A stretch of DNA of 64,000 nt from Fimbriimonadaceae bacterium (GTDB lineage: Bacteria; Armatimonadota; UBA10988), in assembly GCA_020850355.1 (NCBI GenBank), contig JADZEX010000077.1, positions 62,001 through 126,000 of the forward strand, written 5' to 3'. Under the pieces are notes generated by a model. The model was not told the DNA's origin. It saw only the letters and a list, made by a program, of their open reading frames with translations, and did not search any database. The translations under genes and the position numbers were made by a program. Of the stretch, positions 19,881 to 28,197 are shown in pieces (position 1 is the stretch's first letter; each line of letters starts with the position of its first letter).

Positions 19881-22268
19881 ATGCCGACCGATCTGTGCCT
19901 CGTCGACGCCCTGATCGACGAGCACCGCGGCCGCACGGGTGAAGTGATCGCACTGCTGGAGGCCTTCCAGCGGCAGTTCCAGCACCTGCCCGCCTGGGCG
20001 CTGGAACGCGCCGCCGAGCGACTGGGCTTGTCGCTGAGCCATATCTTCGGCGTCGCCACCTTTTACAACGCCTTCACGCTGACCCCGCGCGGCGAGCACG
20101 TCGTGAAGGTCTGCCTGGGCACCGCCTGTCACGTCGCCGGCGGGCGGCGGGTGCTCGACGAGTTGGAGCGCGAGCTGGGCATCGCCGCGGGGGGCACCAC
20201 GCCCGACGGGCGGTACAGCATCGAGGTCGTCCACTGCCTCGGCGCCTGCGCCGTGGCGCCGGTGGTGGTCACCGACGACGAGACGCATGGGCGGATGGAT
20301 CCCAGCAAGACCCGCGCTGCGGTGCGGGCCGTGGCGCACCGCCCGGCAGCGCGGACGTCGGAGACTCCGACACCAGGCTCCGAAGCTGCCGCGGCGCCGA
20401 TCCTCAAGATGCTCTCGCCCGGCGATCTCGACCGGCGGCGCACCGAGTTGGTGGCGCAACGCCTTGCCGGGCGGCGGTCGATCAGCCTCTGCGGCGGACC
20501 CGGTTGTCGGCCGCGGGGCGGGTTGCAGGTGGCGCACGCCTTTCGTGAGGCGCTGGTCGCCCAGGGCCTGGCGACCAGCGTCGACTTCCGCTTCACCGGC
20601 TGCCACGGCTTCTGCGAGCAGGGGCCGGTGGTGGTCGTCGAGCCGGGCAACGTCTTCTACCGCGGCGTGCAGGCCCGCGACGCCGCCGAGGTCGTCGAGG
20701 CGCTGGCCGAGGACCGCGTCGTCGAGCGTCTGCTGTACGTCGATCCCGTCAGTGGCCGGCGCGCCGTGCGTGAGGACGAGGTCGCCTTCTACGCCCGCCA
20801 GACGCGGCTGCTGTTGACCGGCAACAAGGCGGTCGACCCGACCAGTCTGGATGACGCCCTGGCGGCCGGCGCTTACGAGGGCCTGCGTCGGGCGCTGGCG
20901 CTGGCGCCGGAGGAGGTGATCGCCGAAGTCCGCGCCTCGGGCCTGCGCGGCCGCGGTGGGGCGGGCTTCCCGACCGCCCAGAAGTGGGAGTTCTGCCGGC
21001 GCGCCGCGGGCGAGCAGAAGGTCGTGATCTGCAACGCCGACGAGGGCGACCCCGGCGCCTTCATGGACCGCTCGATCTTGGAGGGCGACCCGCACGCGGT
21101 GATCGAAGGCATGGCCATCGGCGCCTACGCCATCGGCGCCGCGCTGGGGGTGGTCTACGTGCGGGACGAGTACCCGCTGGCCGTCGAGCACCTGCATCTG
21201 GCGCTGCAGCAGGCGCGGGAGCAGGGGCTGCTGGGCGAGAACATCCTGGGCAGCGGGTTCAACTTCGACCTCGAGCTGGTCCGTGGCGCTGGGGCGTTTG
21301 TGTGTGGTGAAGAAACCGCGCTGATTGCCAGCATCGAGGGCGAACGGGGAATGCCGCGGGCGAAGCCGCCGTTCCCGGCCAACAGCGGGCTCTGGCGGAT
21401 GCCCACCAACATCAACAACGTCAAGACCTGGAAGTTCGTGCAGGTGATCCTCAGCCGCGGCCACCAGGTCTTCAGCGATGTCGGCGCCGAGACCTGTCGC
21501 GGCACGATGCTCTTCAGCCTGGTCGGCAAGGTGCGCAACCCCGGCCTGGTCGAGGTGCCGCTCGGCACCACCATCCGGGAGCTGGTCGAGGGGATCGGCG
21601 GCGGGCCGCTCGACAAGCCGATCAAGGCGGTGCAGATCGGCGGGCCGTCGGGGGGCTGCATTCCGGTCAGCCTGTTCGACACGCCGCTGACCTACGAAGC
21701 CCTCGCGCAGGTCGGCGGGATCCTCGGCTCGGGCGGCGTGATCGTGCTCGACGAGGACGCCTGCATGGTCGACGTGGCGCGCTACTTCGTCCACTTCACC
21801 CGCAACGAGAGTTGCGGCAAGTGCGTGCCCTGCCAAATGGGCACCCAGCAGTTGGCCGCCATTCTCGACCGGATCGTCCAAGGCGAGGGACGGCTGGCCG
21901 ATCTGGACCTCCTGGAGCGGGTCTGCGACACGATGCAGCAGGGCTCGCTGTGCGGATTGGGGAAGACCGCGCCGAACCCGGTGCTGACGACGCTGCGCTA
22001 CTTCCGGCACGAGTATCTCAGCCACATCGAACTGCACGACTGCCCGGCCGGCGTCTGCCGCGAGCTGTTCGCCTACTGGATCGATCCGGACGAGTGCGTC
22101 GGCTGCAGCCTCTGCCGCAAGGCCTGCGCCACGCAGGCGATCGCCGGCAACCACAAGTCGGTGCACCTGATCGACGCCGCGGCCTGCGTCCGGTGTGGGG
22201 CCTGCTTCGAGGTCTGTCCACCGAAGATCGCCGCGGTCCACCGCGTGCCGACGGAGGTGCGGCGATGA
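19881..22268 (+). CDS. nuoEF: fused NuoE-NuoF-type NADH-binding flavoprotein with C-terminal ferredoxin
   Basis: A 795-residue natural fusion. Residues 1-150 are NuoE/HydC-like, with 2Fe-2S ligands C78, C83, C119 and C123. A linker follows, then a HydB/NuoF-type part with a second thioredoxin-fold 2Fe-2S site (C204, C209, C241, C245), the FMN loop RGRGGAGFP (356-364), NADEGDPGAF (385-394) and an SLBB domain. The 4Fe-4S site is C645, C648, C651 and C691. The end carries two 4Fe-4S ferredoxin motifs (C739-C749 and C769-C779), which Nuo lacks but HydB/BfuB proteins have. No stop or frameshift separates the halves. GGGAGGGAGG precedes the ATG. Confidence 0.92.
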   Translation: MPTDLCLVDALIDEHRGRTGEVIALLEAFQRQFQHLPAWALERAAERLGLSLSHIFGVATFYNAFTLTPRGEHVVKVCLGTACHVAGGRRVLDELERELGIAAGGTTPDGRYSIEVVHCLGACAVAPVVVTDDETHGRMDPSKTRAAVRAVAHRPAARTSETPTPGSEAAAAPILKMLSPGDLDRRRTELVAQRLAGRRSISLCGGPGCRPRGGLQVAHAFREALVAQGLATSVDFRFTGCHGFCEQGPVVVVEPGNVFYRGVQARDAAEVVEALAEDRVVERLLYVDPVSGRRAVREDEVAFYARQTRLLLTGNKAVDPTSLDDALAAGAYEGLRRALALAPEEVIAEVRASGLRGRGGAGFPTAQKWEFCRRAAGEQKVVICNADEGDPGAFMDRSILEGDPHAVIEGMAIGAYAIGAALGVVYVRDEYPLAVEHLHLALQQAREQGLLGENILGSGFNFDLELVRGAGAFVCGEETALIASIEGERGMPRAKPPFPANSGLWRMPTNINNVKTWKFVQVILSRGHQVFSDVGAETCRGTMLFSLVGKVRNPGLVEVPLGTTIRELVEGIGGGPLDKPIKAVQIGGPSGGCIPVSLFDTPLTYEALAQVGGILGSGGVIVLDEDACMVDVARYFVHFTRNESCGKCVPCQMGTQQLAAILDRIVQGEGRLADLDLLERVCDTMQQGSLCGLGKTAPNPVLTTLRYFRHEYLSHIELHDCPAGVCRELFAYWIDPDECVGCSLCRKACATQAIAGNHKSVHLIDAAACVRCGACFEVCPPKIAAVHRVPTEVRR

Positions 22269-24454
22269 GCGAGCTGACCTTGGCGAAGCTCCAGATCGAT
22301 GGCCGCGAGGTCGCCTTCGAGGCCGGCCAGACCGTGCTCGCCGTGGCCACCGCCGCCGGGATCGACATTCCGAACCTGTGCGCCTACCCGACCCTCAAAC
22401 CGTTCGGCCGTTGTCGCCTGTGTTGCGTCGAGATCGAGGGCGTCCGCGGCTATCCCTCGGCCTGCACCACGCCGGCGACGGCCGGGATGGTGGTCCGCAC
22501 GGAGTCCCCCGAGCTGCTCCGCCTGCGGCGCGGGGCGCTGGAGCTGGTGCTGACCGAGCACCCGACCGGCTGTCTGCTGTGCGGTCACCAGGCCGAGTGC
22601 GTCGACCACCACGGCTGCCACTCGCGGCGGTCGGGGATGGTCACCGGCTGTCGCTTCTGTCCGCGCGACCAGCAGTGCGAGCTGCAGACGATGGTCCAGC
22701 GGCTGGAGTTGCACGACGTCGCCTATCCGGTGAAGCACCGCGGCCTGAGCGTCGACCGGCGCGATCCGTTCTTCGACCGCGACTACAACCTCTGCATCCT
22801 CTGCGCGCGCTGTGTGCGGGTCTGTGACGAGCAGCGCCAGGCGCAGGCCGTGGCGCTGACCTATCGTGGGCCGACCGCCCTGGTTGGCACCGCCTTCGGG
22901 CAGCGCCTGCAGGAGACCGCCTGCCAGTTCTGCGGCGAATGCGTCGACGCCTGTCCGACCGCCTCGCTGGCGGAGCGCGTCAACAAGTGGGTCGGCACGC
23001 CGACCGGCAGCGTCCGCAGCACCTGCCTGTTCTGTGGTCTGGGCTGCCAGCTCGAGCTGCGCAGTCGGGACGGGCAGTTGATCGGCGCCCGGCCGGCCGA
23101 CGAGGCGCAACACCTCTGCGCCCGCGGGCGCTTCGCGCCGGTCGAGGTGGCCGTCGCCAACGGCCGGGTGATCGAACCACTGGCCCGCCGCGGCGGGCAG
23201 TTGGTACCGGTCGAGTGGGACGAGGCCCTGGCCGCGCTGGCGGCCGGCCTGGCCGCGCCGCTGCTGTGGGCCAGCAGCGATCTGCTCAACGAGGATCTGG
23301 CCGCCGTGGCCGACCTGGCCGCGGCGCTCGACGCCCCGGTCGCCGCGGCGCCGGAGCCGGCGGGCGCCTGGGACTGGGACGCGCTGGCGGCGGCCCGGAC
23401 CATCGTCACCGTGCGCACCGAGTGGCGCTACTTCCAGACCGCCGTGCAACTGGCCATCGGCCGCGCCGTCGCGGCTGGGGCGCGACTGCTGACAGTCGAG
23501 GCGCTGCCCAGCGACCTGACCCGGATCGCCACCGCCGTGGTGGCTGTCGAGCCGGGCGGCGAGGCCGCCGCCTTGGATCGGCTTCCAGCGCACCCGCTGC
23601 TGGCGCAGCCGGGTCCGACGGTGCTGCTGGTCGGCCAGGGGCTGGCGGCACAAGGCACCGCGGCGGACGCCGCGGTGCAGCGGCTCGCCGCCGCGCTGGG
23701 CGCCGTCGTGCTGACGCCACCGGCGCAGGCCAACGCCAGCGGGCTGCGCGCCGCCCTGCCGCAGTGCGGGTCGCTGGCCGCGCTGCTCGCGGCCGAGCCG
23801 GCGCCCGGCAGTCTGCTCAGCTTCGGTCGCCCGCCCCTGACCAGCCGCGGCGCGCTGGGGTTCTGGGCGGCCTGGACGCATCTGCTGGACCCGGTCACGG
23901 CGACCGCCGACCTGGTCTTGCCGGCGACCATCTTCACCGAGCAGTCCGGCAGCCTGGGCGTCGACGCCGGGCGGCGAGCCGTGCACGCCGCGGTGCCGGC
24001 CGCTGGGGAGTGCCGCCCGGTGGCAGCCGTGGTCGCGGCGCTGCAGCCGCTGCTGGGTACTGCCACGCCGCGACCCGCGGCGACACCGCCGGAGGCCCCG
24101 TCGCGGGCCGCCGGCCGCGAGCTTGGCCGCCGGCCGCTGCTGCGCGAGGTCAGCACGGCCGACTACCTCGGCCAGTCGCTGTCGGCGCAAGTGCCCGGCC
24201 TGCTGCCGCTGGTCGCCGAGGGCGCGGTGCAGGTGCATCCTGCCGACGCCCTGGAGCTGCAGCTCAGTGACCGCCAGGTGGTCATCCTGGCCGGTCCCGG
24301 CGGCAGCTTGGAAGTGCCGGTGCAGGTATCGCAGCGCACGGCCATCGGCACCGCGCGACTGGTGCTGCCCGCCCTGTACGGTCACGACGGCGTGCCACTG
24401 GCCGCCGTGTTCGGCGAGAATCCCGGTCTGGTGTCGTTCTGCCTGCCGCAGTAA
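22265..24454 (+). CDS. NuoG/Fdh-alpha-like iron-sulfur subunit with degenerate Mo domain
   Basis: A 729-residue NuoG-like subunit. A plant-type 2Fe-2S domain (C39, C50, C53, C67) is followed by the His/Cys 4Fe-4S segment (C103, C106, C112 with HP at 99-100), two 4Fe-4S motifs (C177-C187 and C220-C230) and an Fdh-type 4Fe-4S site (C254, C257, C261, C285). The rest is a shortened molybdopterin-fold region rich in Ala; I see no catalytic Sec/Cys, so formate dehydrogenase activity is unlikely. A MopB-like C-terminal barrel ends the protein. The ATG overlaps the previous stop (ATGA), indicating coupling. It likely wires electrons between the flavin subunits. Confidence 0.88.
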   Translation: MSELTLAKLQIDGREVAFEAGQTVLAVATAAGIDIPNLCAYPTLKPFGRCRLCCVEIEGVRGYPSACTTPATAGMVVRTESPELLRLRRGALELVLTEHPTGCLLCGHQAECVDHHGCHSRRSGMVTGCRFCPRDQQCELQTMVQRLELHDVAYPVKHRGLSVDRRDPFFDRDYNLCILCARCVRVCDEQRQAQAVALTYRGPTALVGTAFGQRLQETACQFCGECVDACPTASLAERVNKWVGTPTGSVRSTCLFCGLGCQLELRSRDGQLIGARPADEAQHLCARGRFAPVEVAVANGRVIEPLARRGGQLVPVEWDEALAALAAGLAAPLLWASSDLLNEDLAAVADLAAALDAPVAAAPEPAGAWDWDALAAARTIVTVRTEWRYFQTAVQLAIGRAVAAGARLLTVEALPSDLTRIATAVVAVEPGGEAAALDRLPAHPLLAQPGPTVLLVGQGLAAQGTAADAAVQRLAAALGAVVLTPPAQANASGLRAALPQCGSLAALLAAEPAPGSLLSFGRPPLTSRGALGFWAAWTHLLDPVTATADLVLPATIFTEQSGSLGVDAGRRAVHAAVPAAGECRPVAAVVAALQPLLGTATPRPAATPPEAPSRAAGRELGRRPLLREVSTADYLGQSLSAQVPGLLPLVAEGAVQVHPADALELQLSDRQVVILAGPGGSLEVPVQVSQRTAIGTARLVLPALYGHDGVPLAAVFGENPGLVSFCLPQ

Positions 24455-24466
24455 GGAGAGTCCACG

Positions 24467-25342
24467 ATGTACCGCATCGTAGAACGGCGCCAACTGGTCC
24501 CCGACACGCACTTGCTGGTGGTCGAAGCGCCGCACGTCGCGCGCAAGGTGCAGGCCGGGCAGTTCATCATCTTGCGGCCGCACGACGAGGGGGAGCGGAT
24601 CCCGCTGTCGGTGGCCGACTGGGACCGCGACGCAGGGACCGTCACCAGCGTCTTCCTGGAGGCCGGCGCCAGCACGATGCAGCTCGCCAAGCTGCAGCCC
24701 GGGGACACGCTGCCGACCTACATGGGTCCGCTGGGCACGGTCGCCGAGGTCGAGCGGGTCGGCACCGTGGTCTGCTGCGGCGGCTGCTACGGAATCGGCG
24801 CCCTGTTGCCCATTGTCCGGGCCCACAAAGAGGCCGGCAACGAGGTGATCTGCATCCTCGAAGCCCACAGCTCCTGGCTGCTCTACTGGGTCGACCGCCA
24901 CCGTGAAGTGGCCGACCAGGTGCATGTCGTCACCAGCGACGGCAGCGCCGGCGACAAAGGGCTGTCCTTCGACATCCTGCAACAGCGCTTCGACGCCGGG
25001 CAGCCGATCGACGCCATCCACGCCATTGGCTGCACCTTCATGATGGAACGCAACAGCCTGGCAGCGCTGGCGAAGCAGACACCGATTCGGATCACCCTCA
25101 ACCCAGTGATGGTCGATGGCACTGGGATGTGCGGCGGCTGCCGCTGCGTGGTCAACGGCGAGCGCAAGTTCGCCTGCGTCGACGGCCCCGAGTTCGATGG
25201 CCGCGAGGTCGACTGGACGGCCCTGGTGGAGCGCCGCAAGAGCTACCGGGCGCAGGAGATTGCCTCCTTGCAGCAATACGAGAGCCGCGGCTTCCTCGGC
25301 TCGTCGGCGGCGGTGGAGACGTTGGGAGAGCGCGATGAGTGA
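24467..25342 (+). CDS. nfnA: NfnA/SudB-like FAD, 2Fe-2S and NAD(P)-binding subunit
   Basis: A 291-residue protein of the ferredoxin-NADP reductase superfamily (dihydroorotate dehydrogenase electron-transfer / NfnA type). The FAD domain ends in GEAIPLS-like RIPLSVADWD; the nucleotide loop is VVCCGGCYGIGALLP, with cysteines in place of the usual glycines. The 2Fe-2S region is GMCGGCRCVVNGERKFACVDG. Residues DWTALVERRKSYRAQE end the family core, as in NfnA. AAGGAG stands 8 bases before the ATG. It overlaps the next gene by 8 bp. In known Nfn complexes this subunit binds NAD(H) and pairs with NfnB. Confidence 0.88.
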   Translation: MYRIVERRQLVPDTHLLVVEAPHVARKVQAGQFIILRPHDEGERIPLSVADWDRDAGTVTSVFLEAGASTMQLAKLQPGDTLPTYMGPLGTVAEVERVGTVVCCGGCYGIGALLPIVRAHKEAGNEVICILEAHSSWLLYWVDRHREVADQVHVVTSDGSAGDKGLSFDILQQRFDAGQPIDAIHAIGCTFMMERNSLAALAKQTPIRITLNPVMVDGTGMCGGCRCVVNGERKFACVDGPEFDGREVDWTALVERRKSYRAQEIASLQQYESRGFLGSSAAVETLGERDE

Positions 25343-26759
25343 GACCGCCCGGCCGAAAGGAGGGGTCGACCTGCAGCGGCGAGACATGCCGACCCAGGAC
25401 GCGGCAGCGCGGGTCCACAACTTCGAGGAGGTGGCGCTCGGTTACACCGTCGAACTGGCGATGGCCGAGGCGCGGCGCTGCCTGGACTGCAAGCGACCGA
25501 ACTGCGTCACCGGCTGCCCTGTCTCGGTGAACATCCCCGGCTTCATCCGCGAGCTGGCCGCCGGCAACCTGGAAGGCGCCCGGGCGGCGATTCGGGAGAC
25601 CAACCTGCTGCCGGCGGTCTGCGGCCGGGTCTGCCCGCAGGAGCACCAGTGTGAGGCGCTCTGCAACCTCAACAAGCGCGGCGCCTCGGTGGCGATCGGG
25701 CGGCTGGAGCGCTTCGTCGCCGACTGGTGCGCCTTGCACGAGGTGGTCGGCGCGCAGACTGCTCCGGCTGAGCCGGTGGCCGCCAGCGGCAAGTCCGTCG
25801 GCATCGTCGGCAGCGGCCCGGCCGGGCTGGCCTGTGCCAGCGACCTGCTCAAGCAGGGCCACGCCGTGACCATCTACGAAGCCCTCGACGAGCCCGGCGG
25901 GGTGCTGATCTACGGGATCCCCGAGTTCCGGCTGCCGAAGGACATCGTCCGCCGCGAGATTGGCGAGATCCGCCGGATGGGCGCGCAGATCATCTGCGAC
26001 TTCCTGGTCGGCCGCACCGCGACGCTGGCCGAGCTGCGCGAGGAGCACGACGCGCTGTTCATCGCCACCGGCGCTGGCCTGCCCTGGTTCCTTGACATTC
26101 CCGGCGAAGATCTGGTCGGGGTGATGAGCGCCAACGAGTACCTGACCCGCGTCAATCTCCTGCGGGCCTACGACAAACGCGCCAACACCCCCGTGCCGAA
26201 GCCGCGGCGGGTGGCCGTGATCGGCGCTGGCAACGTCGCGATGGACGCCGCCCGCACCGCCAAGCGGCTCGGCGCCCGCGAGGTCAGCATCGTCTACCGC
26301 CGCTCCCGCGCCGAGGCGCCGGCGCGGCACGAGGAGCTGGAGCACGCCGAGGAAGAGGGCATCCGGTTCCAGTTCCTGACGCAGCCCGTGGAGTACCTCG
26401 GTAACGACGAAGGCCGGCTGACCGCCCTGCGCTGCCGCCGCATGGAACTCGGCGAGCCCGACGAACGGGGCCGGCCGCGCCCCGTCGAGGTCGCCGACAG
26501 CGAGTTCGACATACCGGTCGACCTGGCGATTCTGGCGATCGGCCAGAGCCCCAACCCGATGATCAAAGACACCACCCCCGAGATCGAGGTCTCGCGCCGG
26601 GGCACACTGGTGGTCGAGCCTGAGACCCTGGCCACCAACCTCCCCGGCGTCTTCGCCGGCGGCGACGCGGTGACCGGTCAAGCGACCGTGATCCTGGCGA
26701 TGGGCGCCGGCCGCACCGCGGCCGCCGGGATCGCGGCCTGGTTGAGCCAGGCGACCTGA
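25335..26759 (+). CDS. nfnB: NfnB/GltD-like flavoprotein subunit
   Basis: A 474-residue protein of the GltD/NfnB family. An N-terminal double 4Fe-4S domain reads CLDCKRPNCVTGCPV and AVCGRVCPQEHQCEALC. An FAD loop follows (GSGPAGLACASDLLKQGH), then GGVLIYGIPEFRLPK, the second nucleotide loop GAGNVAMDAARTAKRLGA, and the FAD closing motif GVFAGGDAVTGQATVILAMGAG. No large glutamate synthase gene adjoins it; instead it overlaps the NfnA-like gene, so Nfn-type ferredoxin/NADPH chemistry fits better than glutamate synthesis. It is the last gene of the operon. Bifurcation is inference from the gene set. Confidence 0.88.
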   Translation: MSETARPKGGVDLQRRDMPTQDAAARVHNFEEVALGYTVELAMAEARRCLDCKRPNCVTGCPVSVNIPGFIRELAAGNLEGARAAIRETNLLPAVCGRVCPQEHQCEALCNLNKRGASVAIGRLERFVADWCALHEVVGAQTAPAEPVAASGKSVGIVGSGPAGLACASDLLKQGHAVTIYEALDEPGGVLIYGIPEFRLPKDIVRREIGEIRRMGAQIICDFLVGRTATLAELREEHDALFIATGAGLPWFLDIPGEDLVGVMSANEYLTRVNLLRAYDKRANTPVPKPRRVAVIGAGNVAMDAARTAKRLGAREVSIVYRRSRAEAPARHEELEHAEEEGIRFQFLTQPVEYLGNDEGRLTALRCRRMELGEPDERGRPRPVEVADSEFDIPVDLAILAIGQSPNPMIKDTTPEIEVSRRGTLVVEPETLATNLPGVFAGGDAVTGQATVILAMGAGRTAAAGIAAWLSQAT

Positions 26760-26896
26760 CCCCGCCGGCGGGCGGCTGCTCCCCAGAGGTCAACGCCGCA
26801 TCGTCGACAGGTTGCGCTGCCCGGGTCCGGTGTTGGCCTCCCGGCGCCGCAGCAGGGGACCTCGACGCCGTGGTGAAGGGGCGGTTGGAGACGGCC

Positions 26897-28183
26897 ATGG
26901 GCATGCCGCGGCGGGAGTTTCTGCGACGGGGCGGGGCGGCCTTGGCGGTGCCCTGGGTGGTGCCGGCCTCGGCGTTGGGGAAGGATGGCTTCACCGCGCC
27001 GAGTGAGCGGATCCAGATGGGTTTCATCGGCCTCGGCGGGCAGGGCTCGGGGCATCTCCTGGGCGGTGCCTGGACCTACCTCTCGGGTGGCTGCGTGGCC
27101 CGCGACGAAGTGCAGGTAACGGCGGTCTGCGACGTGATCCGCGACCGGCGCGACGGCTCGGCGCGGCGGGTGGACCAGTACTACGCCGGCAAGTTCGGGC
27201 AGGTCGGCTACCAGGCCTGCCGGGCCTTCATCGACTTCCGCGAACTGCTCGCCCGCAGCGATGTCGACGCGGTGGTGATTGGAACGCCGATCCACTGGCA
27301 CGCACCGATGTCGATCTTGGCTGCCGAGGCCGGCAAGGATGTCTACTGCGAGAAGCCGACGGCGCTGACGATCCGCTCGAGCCGGCGGGTCGCCGACGCC
27401 GTGCGGCGCTACGGGCGGGTCTACCAGGGCGGCACGCAGCAACGCAGCGAGTATGGCGGCAAGTTCCGGTTGGCCTGCGAGCTGGTCCGTAGCGGTCGCC
27501 TCGGCACGCTGCAGGAGGTCTGGGCATTCTGTGCCGGCGGCTGCTACACCTGGTCGCCCGCCGGGCCGCCACAGCCGGTGCCCGACTGGCTCGACTGGGA
27601 CCTCTGGCTCGGCCCGGCGCCCTGGTTCCCGTTCGACGGCCGCCTCGACAGTCACCGCTTTGGGTCCGATGGCATCAACTGGGGGCAACACCACTACGAC
27701 ATCGTGCAGTGGGCCCTCGACGCCGACCGCAGCGGGCCGGTCGAGCTGGACTTCCGCGACGGCCACGCCGTCGCCACGTACGCCAGCGGCGTGCAGGTCC
27801 ACGGAGCGCCCTGGCCGGGGCAAAGCGTCGGCGACACCGGCGGCGCGGTCTTCCGCGGCACGGCGGGCTGGCTGGCGGTGGACCGTGAAGAGCTGATCAG
27901 CGACCCGCCCGAGCTGGTCCGCGAGCCGCTCCGCGCCGGGGAGGTGCATCTGCCGGCGACGAACAGCCACATGGGCGAGTTCCTGGAGTGCATCCGCACC
28001 CGCCGACAGCCGGTCGGCCACGCCGAGGCGACGCATCGCGCGGCCAGCGCACTGATCCTCGGTGGGCTGGTGCAGCAACTGCGGCGCAAGCTGCGCTGGG
28101 ACCCCGCCACCGAACGCTTCGTCGACGACGCCGCGGCGAACCGGCTGCTGGAAGCCGCCTCGCGCGCCCCGTGGGACGCGTAG
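26897..28183 (+). CDS. Tat-exported Gfo/Idh/MocA-family oxidoreductase
   Basis: A 428-residue oxidoreductase with a twin-arginine signal (MGMPRREFLRRGGAALAVPW). The Rossmann loop is GFIGLGGQGSGH, DVDAVVIGTPIHWHAPM precedes the sugar-site motif YCEKPTA, and the C-terminal domain runs to residue 428. Such proteins oxidise or reduce sugars or polyols with tightly held NAD(P). Among in-frame starts I chose the ATG at 26897, with GGAG 6 bases upstream. It is followed 14 bp later by the HEAT protein, so the two form a probable operon. Fold-level assignment is secure; substrate is unknown. Confidence 0.9.
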   Translation: MGMPRREFLRRGGAALAVPWVVPASALGKDGFTAPSERIQMGFIGLGGQGSGHLLGGAWTYLSGGCVARDEVQVTAVCDVIRDRRDGSARRVDQYYAGKFGQVGYQACRAFIDFRELLARSDVDAVVIGTPIHWHAPMSILAAEAGKDVYCEKPTALTIRSSRRVADAVRRYGRVYQGGTQQRSEYGGKFRLACELVRSGRLGTLQEVWAFCAGGCYTWSPAGPPQPVPDWLDWDLWLGPAPWFPFDGRLDSHRFGSDGINWGQHHYDIVQWALDADRSGPVELDFRDGHAVATYASGVQVHGAPWPGQSVGDTGGAVFRGTAGWLAVDREELISDPPELVREPLRAGEVHLPATNSHMGEFLECIRTRRQPVGHAEATHRAASALILGGLVQQLRRKLRWDPATERFVDDAAANRLLEAASRAPWDA

Positions 28184-28197
28184 GAGAGGATCACGCG

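Noticed and set aside
22265-24454. Formate dehydrogenase alpha subunit
   Set aside because: No Sec/Cys catalytic residue or intact Mo-cofactor region is visible; NuoG-like wiring is the better call.
22073-25420. Long open frame (over 1100 codons) on the minus strand
   Set aside because: It lies antisense to the NuoG-like and Nfn genes, has low-complexity Arg/Gly/Ala/Gln content and no family motif; long antisense frames are common in such GC-rich DNA.
25335-26759. Glutamate synthase small subunit (GltD)
   Set aside because: No large subunit is adjacent; the gene overlaps an NfnA-like gene, so an Nfn-type assignment is preferred.
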